A DNA stretch of 46,710 bases from Porphyromonadaceae bacterium UBA4259 (GCA_002396125.1 DGWL01000094.1:1-46710); one strand, 5' to 3'. Positions 25,650 through 33,883 are shown, counted from the stretch's first letter. The notes: generated from the letters alone by a model not told the origin. Numbers and translations are program-made.

Positions 25650-26633
25650 TTACTTATTTTTTTCCAGAAATAGGCGTGAACGCAGGTCGATATTTTCGCG
25701 CAACGAGTGCCGATAAAGCCAAATCTCGCGTGAGTGATAATTACCTTCCTTGCCTATGAGCGGTATCACATAGTCGGTGCCGGTGTAGCCCTGCACCAGC
25801 AATAACCCAAGTTGCTGATTGAGAGTAACGGTGAGATTGTCCTGAGATTGCTGGTCGAGCGGGATTAACGGCGATGGCTCGGTGGCGAGGGTTGCCGGCG
25901 TGGCATCGGTGCGCCAGTTCACGGGGTTGATGGCCACAGCGCTTGGCGGCCACATGGCGCACGAGGCATCGCGAGCCGAGTTGTAGCAGATGGTCACGCC
26001 AGTGTCGGTAGCACCCTGAGCTGGCACCAGCAATGGCGTAGCCGCAAGATCGTGCCGCGAGATGCTGGCCCCAATCACATAGGCCGCCACCATGCGACGA
26101 TACACATCGACGGGCATGCTTTGCAACAACTGGAGCACAATCATCGCTCCCTGGCTGAAACCGGCTATAACAAATGGACGGCCGTGGTTATAATGATTGA
26201 GATAGTGAGTGAAAGCCCGCTTAACATCGTCGACAGCCACAGGCATGCGTCGCGCAGCGATGCTGTCATGGACAAATGACTCCAGTGTGCATTGGCGATA
26301 AAAGGGAGAGTAGAAATTGAGGGTGCCGCTGAGCAGCTCGTCAACACCCTTCATCTCGGCCATCATGGGAGTGCGGCAAGCGGCATTGCGCGTGTCGGCC
26401 CAGTGGTACACATCATTACCACCGGGCTGCTTGTAATCACCTGTCTCGGTTGAGATTATATAGAACAAGTCGACATCGGCACCACGGCTGGCGATATACC
26501 ACTGGCTGGTGTCGGCATAAGCAGGCGGTGTGGGCAATAACTCGCCATTGATGTCGCTTGGACTAGTGGCGCTGCACGAGACAATCACTGTCGCCAGCAG
26601 CCACAACTGTAGTGTGTTGAATAGTTTCTTCAT
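25650..26633 (-). CDS. DUF3089 family alpha/beta-hydrolase-like lipoprotein
   Basis: A 327-residue lipoprotein with a signal ending in VIVSC (Cys20). The body looks like an alpha/beta hydrolase of the DUF3089 type: WYIASRGADVDLFYIISTE near the start, the YSPFYRQ stretch, the RPFVIAGFSQGAMI nucleophile elbow (Ser in GFSQG, about residue 160) and HSREIWLYRHSLRENI near the end. The DUF3089 family is thought to hydrolyse an ester or similar bond, but no substrate is established. Its promoter (-7 TATTTTTG at 26645-26652) is divergent from that of the DUF4492-cyd operon, and it precedes ubiE by 37 bases, so its transcript probably carries both genes. Confidence 0.88.
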   Translation of the reverse strand: MKKLFNTLQLWLLATVIVSCSATSPSDINGELLPTPPAYADTSQWYIASRGADVDLFYIISTETGDYKQPGGNDVYHWADTRNAACRTPMMAEMKGVDELLSGTLNFYSPFYRQCTLESFVHDSIAARRMPVAVDDVKRAFTHYLNHYNHGRPFVIAGFSQGAMIVLQLLQSMPVDVYRRMVAAYVIGASISRHDLAATPLLVPAQGATDTGVTICYNSARDASCAMWPPSAVAINPVNWRTDATPATLATEPSPLIPLDQQSQDNLTVTLNQQLGLLLVQGYTGTDYVIPLIGKEGNYHSREIWLYRHSLRENIDLRSRLFLEKNK

Positions 26634-26644
26634 ATTTTACCCGG

Positions 26645-26652
26645 CAAAAATA
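26645..26652 (-). promoter_or_regulatory. -7 element of the DUF3089-ubiE operon
   Basis: TATTTTTG on the minus strand matches TAnnTTTG exactly. The nearest TTG (26677-26679) is 24 bases upstream, longer than usual. The leader would be only about 10 bases. Confidence 0.45.
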
Positions 26653-26693
26653 CTCATATTTTCATTATTATCGCCACAATTCCTCCATTTTTC

Positions 26694-26724
26694 TTGTTTT
26701 ATTGTCTCAAATACTTTATATTTG
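26694..26724 (+). promoter_or_regulatory. Promoter of the DUF4492-cydAB operon
   Basis: TATATTTG at 26717-26724 matches TAnnTTTG exactly, with TTG at 26694-26696 about 20 bases upstream. The leader to the ATG at 26745 is about 15 bases. Confidence 0.7.
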
Positions 26725-26744
26725 GCAATTTAAAAGATTTATCA

Positions 26745-26999
26745 ATGGAAAATAATGACGCATTGCAATCATCAAATGCCAAACGTGGATTTTGGGCCAG
26801 GACACTTGACCTCTATGTCGACGGTTTCAGGTCGATGACAATAGGCCGCACGCTGTGGCTCATCATCGGCATCAAGCTCTTTATTTTCTTTGTGGTAATA
26901 AAGATTCTTTTCTTCCCCAATTTCCTCTCTTCCAAGAGCGACACCGACGAGGGCAAAGCACAATATGTGCGACAGCAACTCATTGAAAGTCAAGAATAA
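26745..26999 (+). CDS. DUF4492 small membrane protein upstream of cydA
   Basis: An 84-residue protein with one membrane helix (about residues 33-55, LWLIIGIKLFIFFVVIKILFF) and short polar ends. The RTLDLYVDGFRSMTIGRTLW stretch is characteristic of DUF4492, a small family found beside cytochrome bd genes in Bacteroidetes and in some epsilonproteobacteria. It is probably an accessory or assembly subunit of the oxidase; single-helix small subunits such as CydX/CydH in other lineages suggest that role, but it is not homologous to them by any evidence here. The frame can be extended to 26694, but the ATG at 26745 starts just after the promoter. cydA follows after 54 bases. Confidence 0.85.
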   Translation: MENNDALQSSNAKRGFWARTLDLYVDGFRSMTIGRTLWLIIGIKLFIFFVVIKILFFPNFLSSKSDTDEGKAQYVRQQLIESQE

Positions 27000-27053
27000 G
27001 AAAATGCAACATTAAGAAATCCAAGAAATAACCACTATAATAACTAATTACTT

Positions 27054-28640
27054 ATGAACGAACTATTAATGAACGTAGTAGACTGGTCGAGGGCTCAATT
27101 TGCGCTCACGGCATGCTATCATTGGCTCTTTGTGCCGCTCACGCTGGGCCTAGGCCTGATAATAGGTGTAATGGAAACTATCTATTACCGCACTCGCGAT
27201 GAGAAATGGCTGGCGACAACCAAGTTCTGGATGACGCTCTTCGGCGTGAACTTCGCCATTGGCGTGGCAACGGGTATCATCCTGGAATTTGAGTTTGGCA
27301 CTAACTGGTCGAACTACAGCTGGTTTGTGGGCGACATTTTTGGCGCTCCGCTTGCCATCGAGGGCATCCTGGCCTTCTTCATGGAATCAACTTTCATAGC
27401 CGTGATGTTCTTCGGGTGGAAAAAGGTTTCACCCGGCTTCCACCTGGCTTCGACTTGGCTCACGGCTCTGGGCGCCGCAATCTCGGCCTTGTGGATATTA
27501 GTCGCCAACGCGTGGATGCAATACCCCACCGGCGTGACATTTAACCCCGAGACCATGCGCAACGAGATGACCGACTTTTGGGCAGTTGCTTTCTCGCCTA
27601 TGGCAATGGCCAAGGTGTTCCACACCGTGACCAGCTGCTGGGCTCTGGGCGGAGCGTTCGTTGTGGGCGTGTGCGGCTGGATGCTGCTTAAAGGGCGTAA
27701 CCGCGACCACTGCATGCGCAGCCTGAAGGTGGGCGGCTGGGTTGGCCTCATTGGCATCGTTCTCACGAGCATCAGCGGCGACACCTCGGCTGTTGTCGTT
27801 GCTGAAAAGCAGCCCATGAAGCTCGCAGCCATGGAAGGTCTATACAAAGGTGAATCCGGGCAACCCATCGTGGCCTTTGGCATCCTTAATCCAGCCAAGG
27901 AAGTGGGCAATAATGAGGAGCCCTATCTATTCGACATCTCCATTCCTCACGGCCTGGCATTTCTTGCTACCCACAATTTCAACGCCTTTGTACCAGGCAT
28001 CGAGGATATCATCGCCGGCAAGTCGCAAGACTTGCAGGGCAATAGCATGAACACCATGTCCTATGCCCAGCGCATGGCACATGGCAAAGCCGCCAAAAGC
28101 GCACTCGCACAATATAATGCAGCCCTTAAAATCGGCGACTCGGCAGCTTTGCAAGAACACAAGCAAGTTATTGACGACAACTTCCAGTATCTGGGCTATG
28201 CCTATCTTGACGATCCAAAGGAAGCCGTGCCCAATGTGCCCCTCACGTTCTACTCTTTCCACTTCATGGTGACTGTGGGCGGCTATCTGATGCTCTTCTT
28301 CGTAGTGTTGCTGGCTCTACTCAACAAGCCAAAGTGGGTACCCGAGAAAACCAAGCTTAAGAAAGCACTCTACTGGCTTGCCATCATTACCATTCCTCTC
28401 ACCTACTTGTGCTCGATGAGTGGCTGGATTGTTGCCGAGGTGGGCCGACAGCCGTGGACCATTCAGGACCTGATGCCCAACAAAGTTGCCATCAGCGACC
28501 TAAGCGCCGGGTATGTTCAGACCACCTTCTGGATTTTTGCAGTGGTGTTCACCGCACTGCTCATTGCCGACGTGAGCATCATTTGCAAGCAAATTTCAAA
28601 GAAATCACAAACCGACCTCAACGTTGTTGAGAAAAAATAA
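27054..28640 (+). CDS. cydA: Cytochrome bd oxidase subunit I
   Basis: The 528-residue haem-bearing subunit of cytochrome bd, which oxidises quinol and reduces oxygen to water in the inner membrane and supports microaerobic growth or oxygen removal. About nine membrane helices. Likely haem ligands are His23 (ACYHWLF), His190 (KVFHTVTS) and Met405 (SFHFMVTVGG), matching E. coli His19, His186 and Met393. The Q-loop motif QPMKLAAMEG (about 253-262) and the GRQPW motif (464-468) are present. Length is close to that of E. coli CydA. It lies between the DUF4492 gene and cydB, 20 bases ahead of the latter. Confidence 0.96.
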   Translation: MNELLMNVVDWSRAQFALTACYHWLFVPLTLGLGLIIGVMETIYYRTRDEKWLATTKFWMTLFGVNFAIGVATGIILEFEFGTNWSNYSWFVGDIFGAPLAIEGILAFFMESTFIAVMFFGWKKVSPGFHLASTWLTALGAAISALWILVANAWMQYPTGVTFNPETMRNEMTDFWAVAFSPMAMAKVFHTVTSCWALGGAFVVGVCGWMLLKGRNRDHCMRSLKVGGWVGLIGIVLTSISGDTSAVVVAEKQPMKLAAMEGLYKGESGQPIVAFGILNPAKEVGNNEEPYLFDISIPHGLAFLATHNFNAFVPGIEDIIAGKSQDLQGNSMNTMSYAQRMAHGKAAKSALAQYNAALKIGDSAALQEHKQVIDDNFQYLGYAYLDDPKEAVPNVPLTFYSFHFMVTVGGYLMLFFVVLLALLNKPKWVPEKTKLKKALYWLAIITIPLTYLCSMSGWIVAEVGRQPWTIQDLMPNKVAISDLSAGYVQTTFWIFAVVFTALLIADVSIICKQISKKSQTDLNVVEKK

Positions 28641-28660
28641 AAAAAGAGGAGGACACAGTT

Positions 28661-29800
28661 ATGACACACGAAATGTTACAAAACTACTGGTGGCTGATAA
28701 TGTCGGTGCTGGGCGCACTGCTAGTGTTCATGCTCTTTGTGCAAGGCGGCCAGTCGATGCTTGCCAACACACCCCGTGCCAAGCGACCACTGCTGGTGAA
28801 TTCGCTGGGACGCAAGTGGGAATTGACGTTTACTACTCTGGTAACCTTTGGCGGGGCTTTCTTCGCTTCGTTCCCGCTGTTCTATAGCACAAGTTTTGGC
28901 GGAGCCTACTGGCTGTGGATATTCATCCTCTTCAGCTTTGTGATTCAAGCTGTTGCCTACGAGTACCGCACCAAGCACGGCAACGTGTATGGAACACGCT
29001 TCTATGACGCGTTGTTGCACATCAACGGCGTAGTGGGACCGGTGCTGCTGGGCGTGGCTGTTGCGGGCATGTTCTTTGGTGCCGAGTTCACCGTGGGTAA
29101 GGAAAACATTCTTGACGTACAAGCCGCCACCATCTCTCGCTGGGGCCCACTTCATGGACTTGAGGCGATAGCGTCGTGGAAAAATCTGCTCTTTGGTTTC
29201 ATGGTCTATTTCCTGGCACGCACGCTAGCTTCGCTCTATTTCATCAACAACATTGATGATGAAGAAGTTCAGAAAATCCAGCACCGCATGTTGCTGGTGA
29301 ATGCAATCATCTTTGTTGTTCTATTCCTAAGCACCTGTGCCGTGATTCTCACCTCACGAGGTGTGGAGATTGATGCTGGTGGCAATGCCATGTGGAGCGA
29401 GTATAAATACCTCAACAATTACATCGACCTGTGGTGGGCGCTGGCCATCCTGCTCATAGGGGTAGACCTCGTGCTCACAGGCATAATCAAAAGCTTGCTC
29501 AAACCCAAGTTCCGCTCAGGAATCTGGCTTGCGGGAATTGGCGCGATACTGGTGGTGATGAGTCTCTTCTGGGTCCTGGGTTATAACCACACCGCCTACT
29601 ACCCTTCGTTGCTTGATGTGCAAAGTTCGCTCATGCTTGCCAACAGCTCGTCGAGTGAGTTCACACTGCGCACCATGAGCTATGTATCACTGCTTGTTCC
29701 ATTTGTGCTGGGCTATATCGCATGGGTGTGGCACAAGATGGACCACAAGAAGATTACTCAAGCCGAGATTGACCAAGCCGGCGATGACGAGATATATTAA
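28661..29800 (+). CDS. cydB: Cytochrome bd oxidase subunit II
   Basis: A 379-residue integral membrane partner of CydA, about eight to nine helices, same length as E. coli CydB. The N-terminal YWWLIMSVLGALLVFMLFVQGGQ and later DRR-less FGAEFTVG, PLHGLEA and LNNYIDLWWALAILLIG stretches fit the family. It carries a clear Shine-Dalgarno-like AGGAGG at 28647-28652, unusual in Bacteroidetes, about 8 bases ahead of its ATG, which may raise its translation relative to the mainly SD-less neighbours. It ends 55 bases before the small TonB-like gene, and no terminator is visible between them. Confidence 0.95.
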   Translation: MTHEMLQNYWWLIMSVLGALLVFMLFVQGGQSMLANTPRAKRPLLVNSLGRKWELTFTTLVTFGGAFFASFPLFYSTSFGGAYWLWIFILFSFVIQAVAYEYRTKHGNVYGTRFYDALLHINGVVGPVLLGVAVAGMFFGAEFTVGKENILDVQAATISRWGPLHGLEAIASWKNLLFGFMVYFLARTLASLYFINNIDDEEVQKIQHRMLLVNAIIFVVLFLSTCAVILTSRGVEIDAGGNAMWSEYKYLNNYIDLWWALAILLIGVDLVLTGIIKSLLKPKFRSGIWLAGIGAILVVMSLFWVLGYNHTAYYPSLLDVQSSLMLANSSSSEFTLRTMSYVSLLVPFVLGYIAWVWHKMDHKKITQAEIDQAGDDEIY

Positions 29801-29855
29801 GCACAACGGTTAATTTTTAACTCACCAACAACATTAACAAAACTATAAACAGAAC

Positions 29856-30332
29856 ATGAACCGCATTTTAACATTATTGCTGATTATCGCTGTTGCGATG
29901 ACCGGTATCAATGCCGACGCTAAGGCAAAACGCAAGAAATCGCGCAATAAAAAAGCAAAGACCACAATAGTGGAGCCCGCCCCCTATGGTTACGATTACT
30001 TGCAAAGCGAGGGCGAGAATCTAGAAATATCGAAGTACCCACCCGAGTATCCAGGCGGCAATGACGGACTTGTGAAGTTCTTGAGCGAGAACATCAACTA
30101 CCCCGACAAAGCTCGCGAGCAAGGCTTGAAAGGACGTGTGATATTGCAGTTTATAGTAGAGAAAGACGGCTCGGTGAGCAACGTTCAGGTGCTCAAGAGC
30201 GTTCACCCGCTACTCGATAAGGAAGCCGTTAGGGTGGTTAAAAAAATGAAGCGTTTCGTGCCCGGTTACAACGAGGACCATGCTCCAGTGCGCACACTCT
30301 ACACTTTGCCGATCAATTTCCAGCCTGAATAG
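29856..30332 (+). CDS. Small exported protein with TonB C-terminal domain
   Basis: A 158-residue protein. Residues 1-24 are a signal peptide or anchor (LTLLLIIAVAMTGINADAKA) followed by a very basic stretch (KAKRKKSRNKKAKTT). The C-terminal half (about 65-158) is a TonB-C domain: PPEYPGGNDGLVKFLSENI, YPDKAREQGLKGRVILQF, VEKDGSVSNVQVLKSVHPLLDKEAVRVVKKM. Between anchor and domain there are only about 40 residues and no Pro-rich arm, so it cannot easily bridge the periplasm as classic TonB does. It follows cydB but probably has a different job. A hairpin is at 30401-30432 after it. Such minimal TonB-C proteins are common in Bacteroidetes with no settled role. Confidence 0.85.
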   Translation: MNRILTLLLIIAVAMTGINADAKAKRKKSRNKKAKTTIVEPAPYGYDYLQSEGENLEISKYPPEYPGGNDGLVKFLSENINYPDKAREQGLKGRVILQFIVEKDGSVSNVQVLKSVHPLLDKEAVRVVKKMKRFVPGYNEDHAPVRTLYTLPINFQPE

Positions 30333-30400
30333 GCTAAAGACATTGGCTAATCTACACTGGGAGAGGTGCCACGCTGCCGCGTGGAAAATTTGTGCAAGAT

Positions 30401-30432
30401 GAAAGAAGCTCAAGTTTGCTTGAATTTCTTTC
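30401..30432 (+). terminator. Hairpin after the small TonB-like gene
   Basis: GAAAGAAGCTCAAG (30401-30414) pairs with CTTGAATTTCTTTC (30419-30432), 12 of 14 positions. There is no clear T-run after it, so the terminator role is uncertain. A smaller CCACG/CGTGG hairpin sits at 30369-30384. Confidence 0.45.
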
Positions 30433-30511
30433 TCAATCGCAGCCTATTTTATATAGAATTAGTGCGCCGATGGCGCTAAAAATAAAAATATAAAATTTTA
30501 AAAAAGAATAA

Positions 30512-30671
30512 TTTTAGCGAAACTTGCCGGGCTTTAACCCTTAGTTCGAGGGAGTGAGCAGCATAAGTCGTGCCGCATGCACAGTGTGCGGGACAGCGAA
30601 CCGAACCTCCCTCAATTTCCGCCCTCCAGGCGGCAACTTTACTATCGACGAGCCACACAAATTTCGCTAAT
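30512..30671. repeat. Nested inverted-repeat element, possible MITE-like or structured RNA
   Basis: Four arms pair in nested order: TTAGCGAAA 30514-30522 with TTTCGCTAA 30662-30670; TTGCCG 30524-30529 with CGGCAA 30631-30636; GAGGGAG 30548-30554 with CTCCCTC 30607-30613; CCGCA 30573-30577 with TGCGG 30587-30591. A local hairpin CCGCC/GGCGG (30619-30633) competes with the second pair. The element is GC-richer than the AT-rich flanks. It occupies much of the 378-base gap before the acyltransferase gene. Confidence 0.6.
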
Positions 30672-30710
30672 TTAATATAATCACTACCTAGTCGCCTTGT
30701 TAAGTAAAAA

Positions 30711-31811
30711 ATGCGCAACACCAGTCTTTCTATAGCCAAGGGCATTGCCATCATCCTCATGTGTGCCGGTCATGCCGAGGGTCCTGGCATTGTCATCAAT
30801 TTCATCTACTTGTTTCACATGCCGCTTTTCTTCATTGCGGCGGGTTATTTCTTTAGTAAGAAATATGCCGACGACCCATGGCTGTTTGTCAAGAAGCGTT
30901 TCAAGGGGCTCTATGTGCCATTTGTGAAGTGGAGCGTGTTCTTCCTGCTCATTCACAACTTGATGTTCAAAATTGGAATCCTCAATGAGCAGTACGGCAA
31001 CTGGGAGAACGGAGTGACCCACCCCTACACGTGGCACGATGCCGCTCAACGGCTTGTCAACATCGTGTTCTCGATGGGTGGCTACGACGAGTTTCTGGCT
31101 GGTGCCTTCTGGTTCTTCAGGGCATTGCTTGTGGCCAGTATCGTGTTCTTGGTGCTCTACCTGCTATTGAATGGCAAGCACAAGTGTCTTGGCGACAATG
31201 GCACGCTTGTTGCCATCGCATTGATAGCACTAGGTTTCGCCTGGTTTAAGGTTGCCAACAACTTGAAAATAGTGACACTGGTTCAGGGTGGCATTCGCGA
31301 CACGTGGGGAGTGTTCTTCTTTGCAATGGGGGCGCTCTACCGCCGTCATGAACATCGCATTCCCAAGCACTGGACATTGACACTGCTATATGCAGGGATA
31401 ATACTGGGTGGATGCTTCATTCACTGCCATGGATTAATACTCAACATGAACCTCCGCGACGTTGCCACCATTCCGTTGACAGGCTGCATTGGCTTCATGA
31501 TGGTGCACAACATCTCCACATGTGTTGACAAGCACGACAACTGGTTGAAGCGAGTGCTTGTGTACTGTGGCGACAACACGCTCTATGTGTTTATTTTCCA
31601 CATCATCTCGTTCAAACTGGTGTCGGCGTTGAAGATAATGTACTATGGGCTGGACTGGGGGCAGATAGGATGCCACATGGTAATTCATCACAACAGCAAG
31701 ACCGACCTTTTCTGGGTTCTCTATGCCATTGTGGGCACCGCTGTGCCACTGGTGTGGATATATTTCTACAGGAAAATCAAGACAAAATGGTGCATTGCTA
31801 AGAAAAAATAA
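30711..31811 (+). CDS. Acyltransferase family 3 membrane protein
   Basis: A 366-residue integral inner-membrane protein with about ten hydrophobic segments. The start IAKGIAIILMCAGHAEGPG and the FHMPLFFIAAGYFF stretch fit the acyltransferase-3 (OafA/NodX-like) family, whose conserved His after the first helix (here His21) and following Arg/Lys-rich loop (KKRFKGLYVPF) transfer acetyl or acyl groups to sugars of polysaccharides or glycolipids. The last helices end in a basic tail. Substrate is unknown. It stands alone after the structured element and 33 bases ahead of the DUF6440 gene, with which it may share a transcript. Confidence 0.9.
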   Translation: MRNTSLSIAKGIAIILMCAGHAEGPGIVINFIYLFHMPLFFIAAGYFFSKKYADDPWLFVKKRFKGLYVPFVKWSVFFLLIHNLMFKIGILNEQYGNWENGVTHPYTWHDAAQRLVNIVFSMGGYDEFLAGAFWFFRALLVASIVFLVLYLLLNGKHKCLGDNGTLVAIALIALGFAWFKVANNLKIVTLVQGGIRDTWGVFFFAMGALYRRHEHRIPKHWTLTLLYAGIILGGCFIHCHGLILNMNLRDVATIPLTGCIGFMMVHNISTCVDKHDNWLKRVLVYCGDNTLYVFIFHIISFKLVSALKIMYYGLDWGQIGCHMVIHHNSKTDLFWVLYAIVGTAVPLVWIYFYRKIKTKWCIAKKK

Positions 31812-31843
31812 CACACACCTAATATAATCTCATTCCAAAAATC

Positions 31844-32032
31844 ATGAAAAGAATCAAACGTTTCGTATGGCTTGAATCCGAAGGTGGAATCTTTAAAGAA
31901 ACAGCCATTATTGTTGACACCTTGACCGGTGTAAACTATCTTTTTGCCCAAGCGAGAAATGCCGGAGGATTAACACCCTTGCTTGATGAGAATGGTAATC
32001 CCATCATAACCAAAAATATAGTAAACGATTAG
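31844..32032 (+). CDS. Small DUF6440 family protein
   Basis: A 62-residue soluble protein. The IVDTLTGVNYLFAQ and GGLTPLLDENGNPII stretches match what I recall of DUF6440, a family of about 60 residues with no known function: a strand, Gly-Val-aromatic core, then the conserved Gly-Gly-hydrophobic-Thr-Pro-Leu turn. It starts 33 bases after the acyltransferase stop and is probably translated from the same message. Its stop is only four bases from the stop of the convergent porQ gene. Confidence 0.8.
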   Translation: MKRIKRFVWLESEGGIFKETAIIVDTLTGVNYLFAQARNAGGLTPLLDENGNPIITKNIVND

Positions 32033-32036
32033 AGAC

Positions 32037-33062
32037 TCATCGCATGAGCTCACCAATTGAAGTGGTGAGGTTGAACATGAATGTAGTGGCTCCTGTGTGG
32101 GGCTGAGCAAATGCCACGCCAAATCCCAGAGCCTTAACCCTCATGCCGCCTCCGATGGAGAAGCCTGAGAGGAAGTTGCGCTTGTAGGTCGACATGTCGG
32201 TGCGGGTCTTGTAGTTGTAGCCCGCAGCGATGTAGATGCGTTCGGTGGGCAGATACTCCAGACCAAACACCAAGTGGCGGAAGAGGTTGCTTGCGAACTT
32301 GTCCTTCTTGACCAAGTCGCTGGTGGCATTGCTCTTGTCGGCTGGCTCGTAATAGGGCAGTTTCCACTTGGTTAAATTGAATGCAGTGACCGAGATGCGG
32401 AATGGTGTTGAGCCCAGTCCCTTGGAGAAACCCAGCTGCAAGTCCCATGGCAACTTATCGCGACGGTCGCTGAACTTCTTGACCTGTCCTCCCAGATTCT
32501 TTGCGACAAATGAGAGTGACAAGTCCTTATCGGGATTATAGTAGTTGATACCCAGGTCTACTCCTATGGCTCCGGCCGAGTAGGTCTCGTAGCTGGAGTG
32601 GATGTACTTGAGACTGATGCCTCCACGCAGGTTGTCGGAAATGTCGTGCGAATAGGTCAGGGTAACAGCCAGGTCGCTGGCATTGAATGTTCCAGTGACG
32701 ACACCGCTGGCGTCGGCTGCATTCATCTTGCCATAGCCGTAGTATTGAATGCCAATGCCGGCAGCCCCATGTGCGCCAACACCTTGTCCATAGCGCGCTC
32801 CCATGAAATTGGTGCCGCCAATGTATCGCATGTAGTTCAATCCCACTTGATGGTCAAATTCCTTGCCCAGCAATGCCGGGTTTTGCTCCACAAGATTAAT
32901 GTCGTCGTCAATGATAGTGAGGTTGTGCCCACCCAGCGCATAGACATGGGTGGAAACAGGCACGTCGAGAAACTGATAGGCCGTGGTGCCATCTTGTGCC
33001 GCAGCCACAGCAGCTATAGCCACCAGTGCTGCCGGTAATATATTTCGAAAAATGCTGTGCAT
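32037..33062 (-). CDS. porQ: Type IX secretion system protein PorQ
   Basis: A 341-residue exported outer-membrane beta-barrel of the PorQ family. Signal peptide about 1-22 (ALVAIAAVAAAQ). The core shows YQFLDVPVSTHVYALGGHNLT, DDINLVEQNPALLG, FGLEYLPTERIYIAAGYNYK and GFSIGGGMRVK. PorQ takes part in the type IX secretion system, where it is associated with the outer-membrane attachment of cargo through PorZ. It is convergent with the DUF6440 gene and divergent from the small TonB-like gene at 33355. The window also holds a likely cargo, the S8 protease with its type-A-like C-terminal domain. The other Por genes are not here. Confidence 0.88.
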   Translation of the reverse strand: MHSIFRNILPAALVAIAAVAAAQDGTTAYQFLDVPVSTHVYALGGHNLTIIDDDINLVEQNPALLGKEFDHQVGLNYMRYIGGTNFMGARYGQGVGAHGAAGIGIQYYGYGKMNAADASGVVTGTFNASDLAVTLTYSHDISDNLRGGISLKYIHSSYETYSAGAIGVDLGINYYNPDKDLSLSFVAKNLGGQVKKFSDRRDKLPWDLQLGFSKGLGSTPFRISVTAFNLTKWKLPYYEPADKSNATSDLVKKDKFASNLFRHLVFGLEYLPTERIYIAAGYNYKTRTDMSTYKRNFLSGFSIGGGMRVKALGFGVAFAQPHTGATTFMFNLTTSIGELMR

Positions 33063-33236
33063 TGAGTTTTTCTTAGTTATTTTATTTATAACGATAAAAA
33101 TGGTTTAATAGTATTACAGGGAGGCTTATAAAGCACAATTTGTTTAATTTTTTTTACAAGAAGGCTACTTGCCCCCCTTTATTTGTAAAAAAAAATAAAA
33201 CCTTATTAATCATTACCAAAATGGACATTGTAAACT

Positions 33237-33267
33237 ATTGTTTTTTAGAAAATCACACTTATATTTG
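33237..33267 (+). promoter_or_regulatory. Promoter of the 33355..33801 gene
   Basis: TATATTTG at 33260-33267 matches TAnnTTTG exactly, with ATTG at 33237-33240 at 19 bases. The leader would be about 80 bases. The 290-base divergent gap before this gene also holds the porQ upstream region, where no clear consensus is visible. Confidence 0.65.
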
Positions 33268-33354
33268 CAATGAAAATAGCGCAGAAAGCACTTAAAAGTG
33301 TCACAAATGCAACAGCTTAACTATTAGTAAAAAGCGACCATTATTAACTAAGTG

Positions 33355-33801
33355 ATGAATATTCTACGTCTCATATTCACAACCGCACTGCTGCTGGCCA
33401 CCGCAATGGGAGCCAGTGCTCAACTGCGCGATGTTACCACCGTCAACCCCCTGTCACCTAATAGGCAGGGCTACAACATGGTGGTGTATGAATATGAAAG
33501 CGTTGACGTTCGCCCGCAGTTTCCCGGTGGCGAGCGCGGCATGATAAACTTCATTAATGAGACTCGCGAATATCCCTATCACGCCTATCACAAGCACATT
33601 CAAGGTCGCGTGCTGTGCAGTTTCATTGTGGGCACCGACGGCAAGTTGTTCAACATTCAGGTGATTCGCAGCTCGGGTGATGACACTCTCGACCGCGAAG
33701 CATTGCGCGTGATCAGCAAGATGCCACGCTGGAGCGTTGGCCGCATCGACAACACCAAGGTTAACGTGCGTTGCGTGCTGCCCATTGCTTTCAGGCTGTA
33801 G
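33355..33801 (+). CDS. Second small exported TonB C-terminal domain protein
   Basis: A 148-residue protein. Signal peptide about 1-21 (LIFTTALLLATAMGASAQ), then a TonB-C domain (about 50-148): VRPQFPGGERGMINFINET, YPYHAYHKHIQGRVLCSF, IVGTDGKLFNIQVIRSSGDDTLDREALRVISKMPRW. It is a close structural parallel to the protein at 29856-30332, with the same Pro-Gly-Gly-hydrophilic start and the same Leu-Asp-Arg-Glu-Ala-Leu-Arg-Val block. There is no Pro-rich spacer. The frame opens with a GTG at 33352, but the ATG at 33355 follows at once. Its own promoter and a strong terminator make it monocistronic. Confidence 0.85.
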   Translation: MNILRLIFTTALLLATAMGASAQLRDVTTVNPLSPNRQGYNMVVYEYESVDVRPQFPGGERGMINFINETREYPYHAYHKHIQGRVLCSFIVGTDGKLFNIQVIRSSGDDTLDREALRVISKMPRWSVGRIDNTKVNVRCVLPIAFRL

Positions 33802-33844
33802 ATAGTTATCAGTTTTCAGTTCTAACGTTATCACCTGCATCGCG

Positions 33845-33874
33845 GTTTCATTGCAATGAAACGGCGTTTTTTTT
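33845..33874 (+). terminator. Strong rho-independent terminator after the 33355..33801 gene
   Basis: A perfectly palindromic GTTTCATTGCAATGAAAC (33845-33862) flanked by complementary CG, followed by a run of eight T (33867-33874). It also sits just ahead of the cmk promoter. Confidence 0.9.
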
Positions 33875-33883
33875 GTCACATTA

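Noticed and set aside
30476..30760. A 94-codon minus-strand frame over the nested inverted-repeat element
   Set aside because: It exists only because the element lacks stops in that frame; residues look like a translated structured repeat, and it overlaps the start of the acyltransferase gene.
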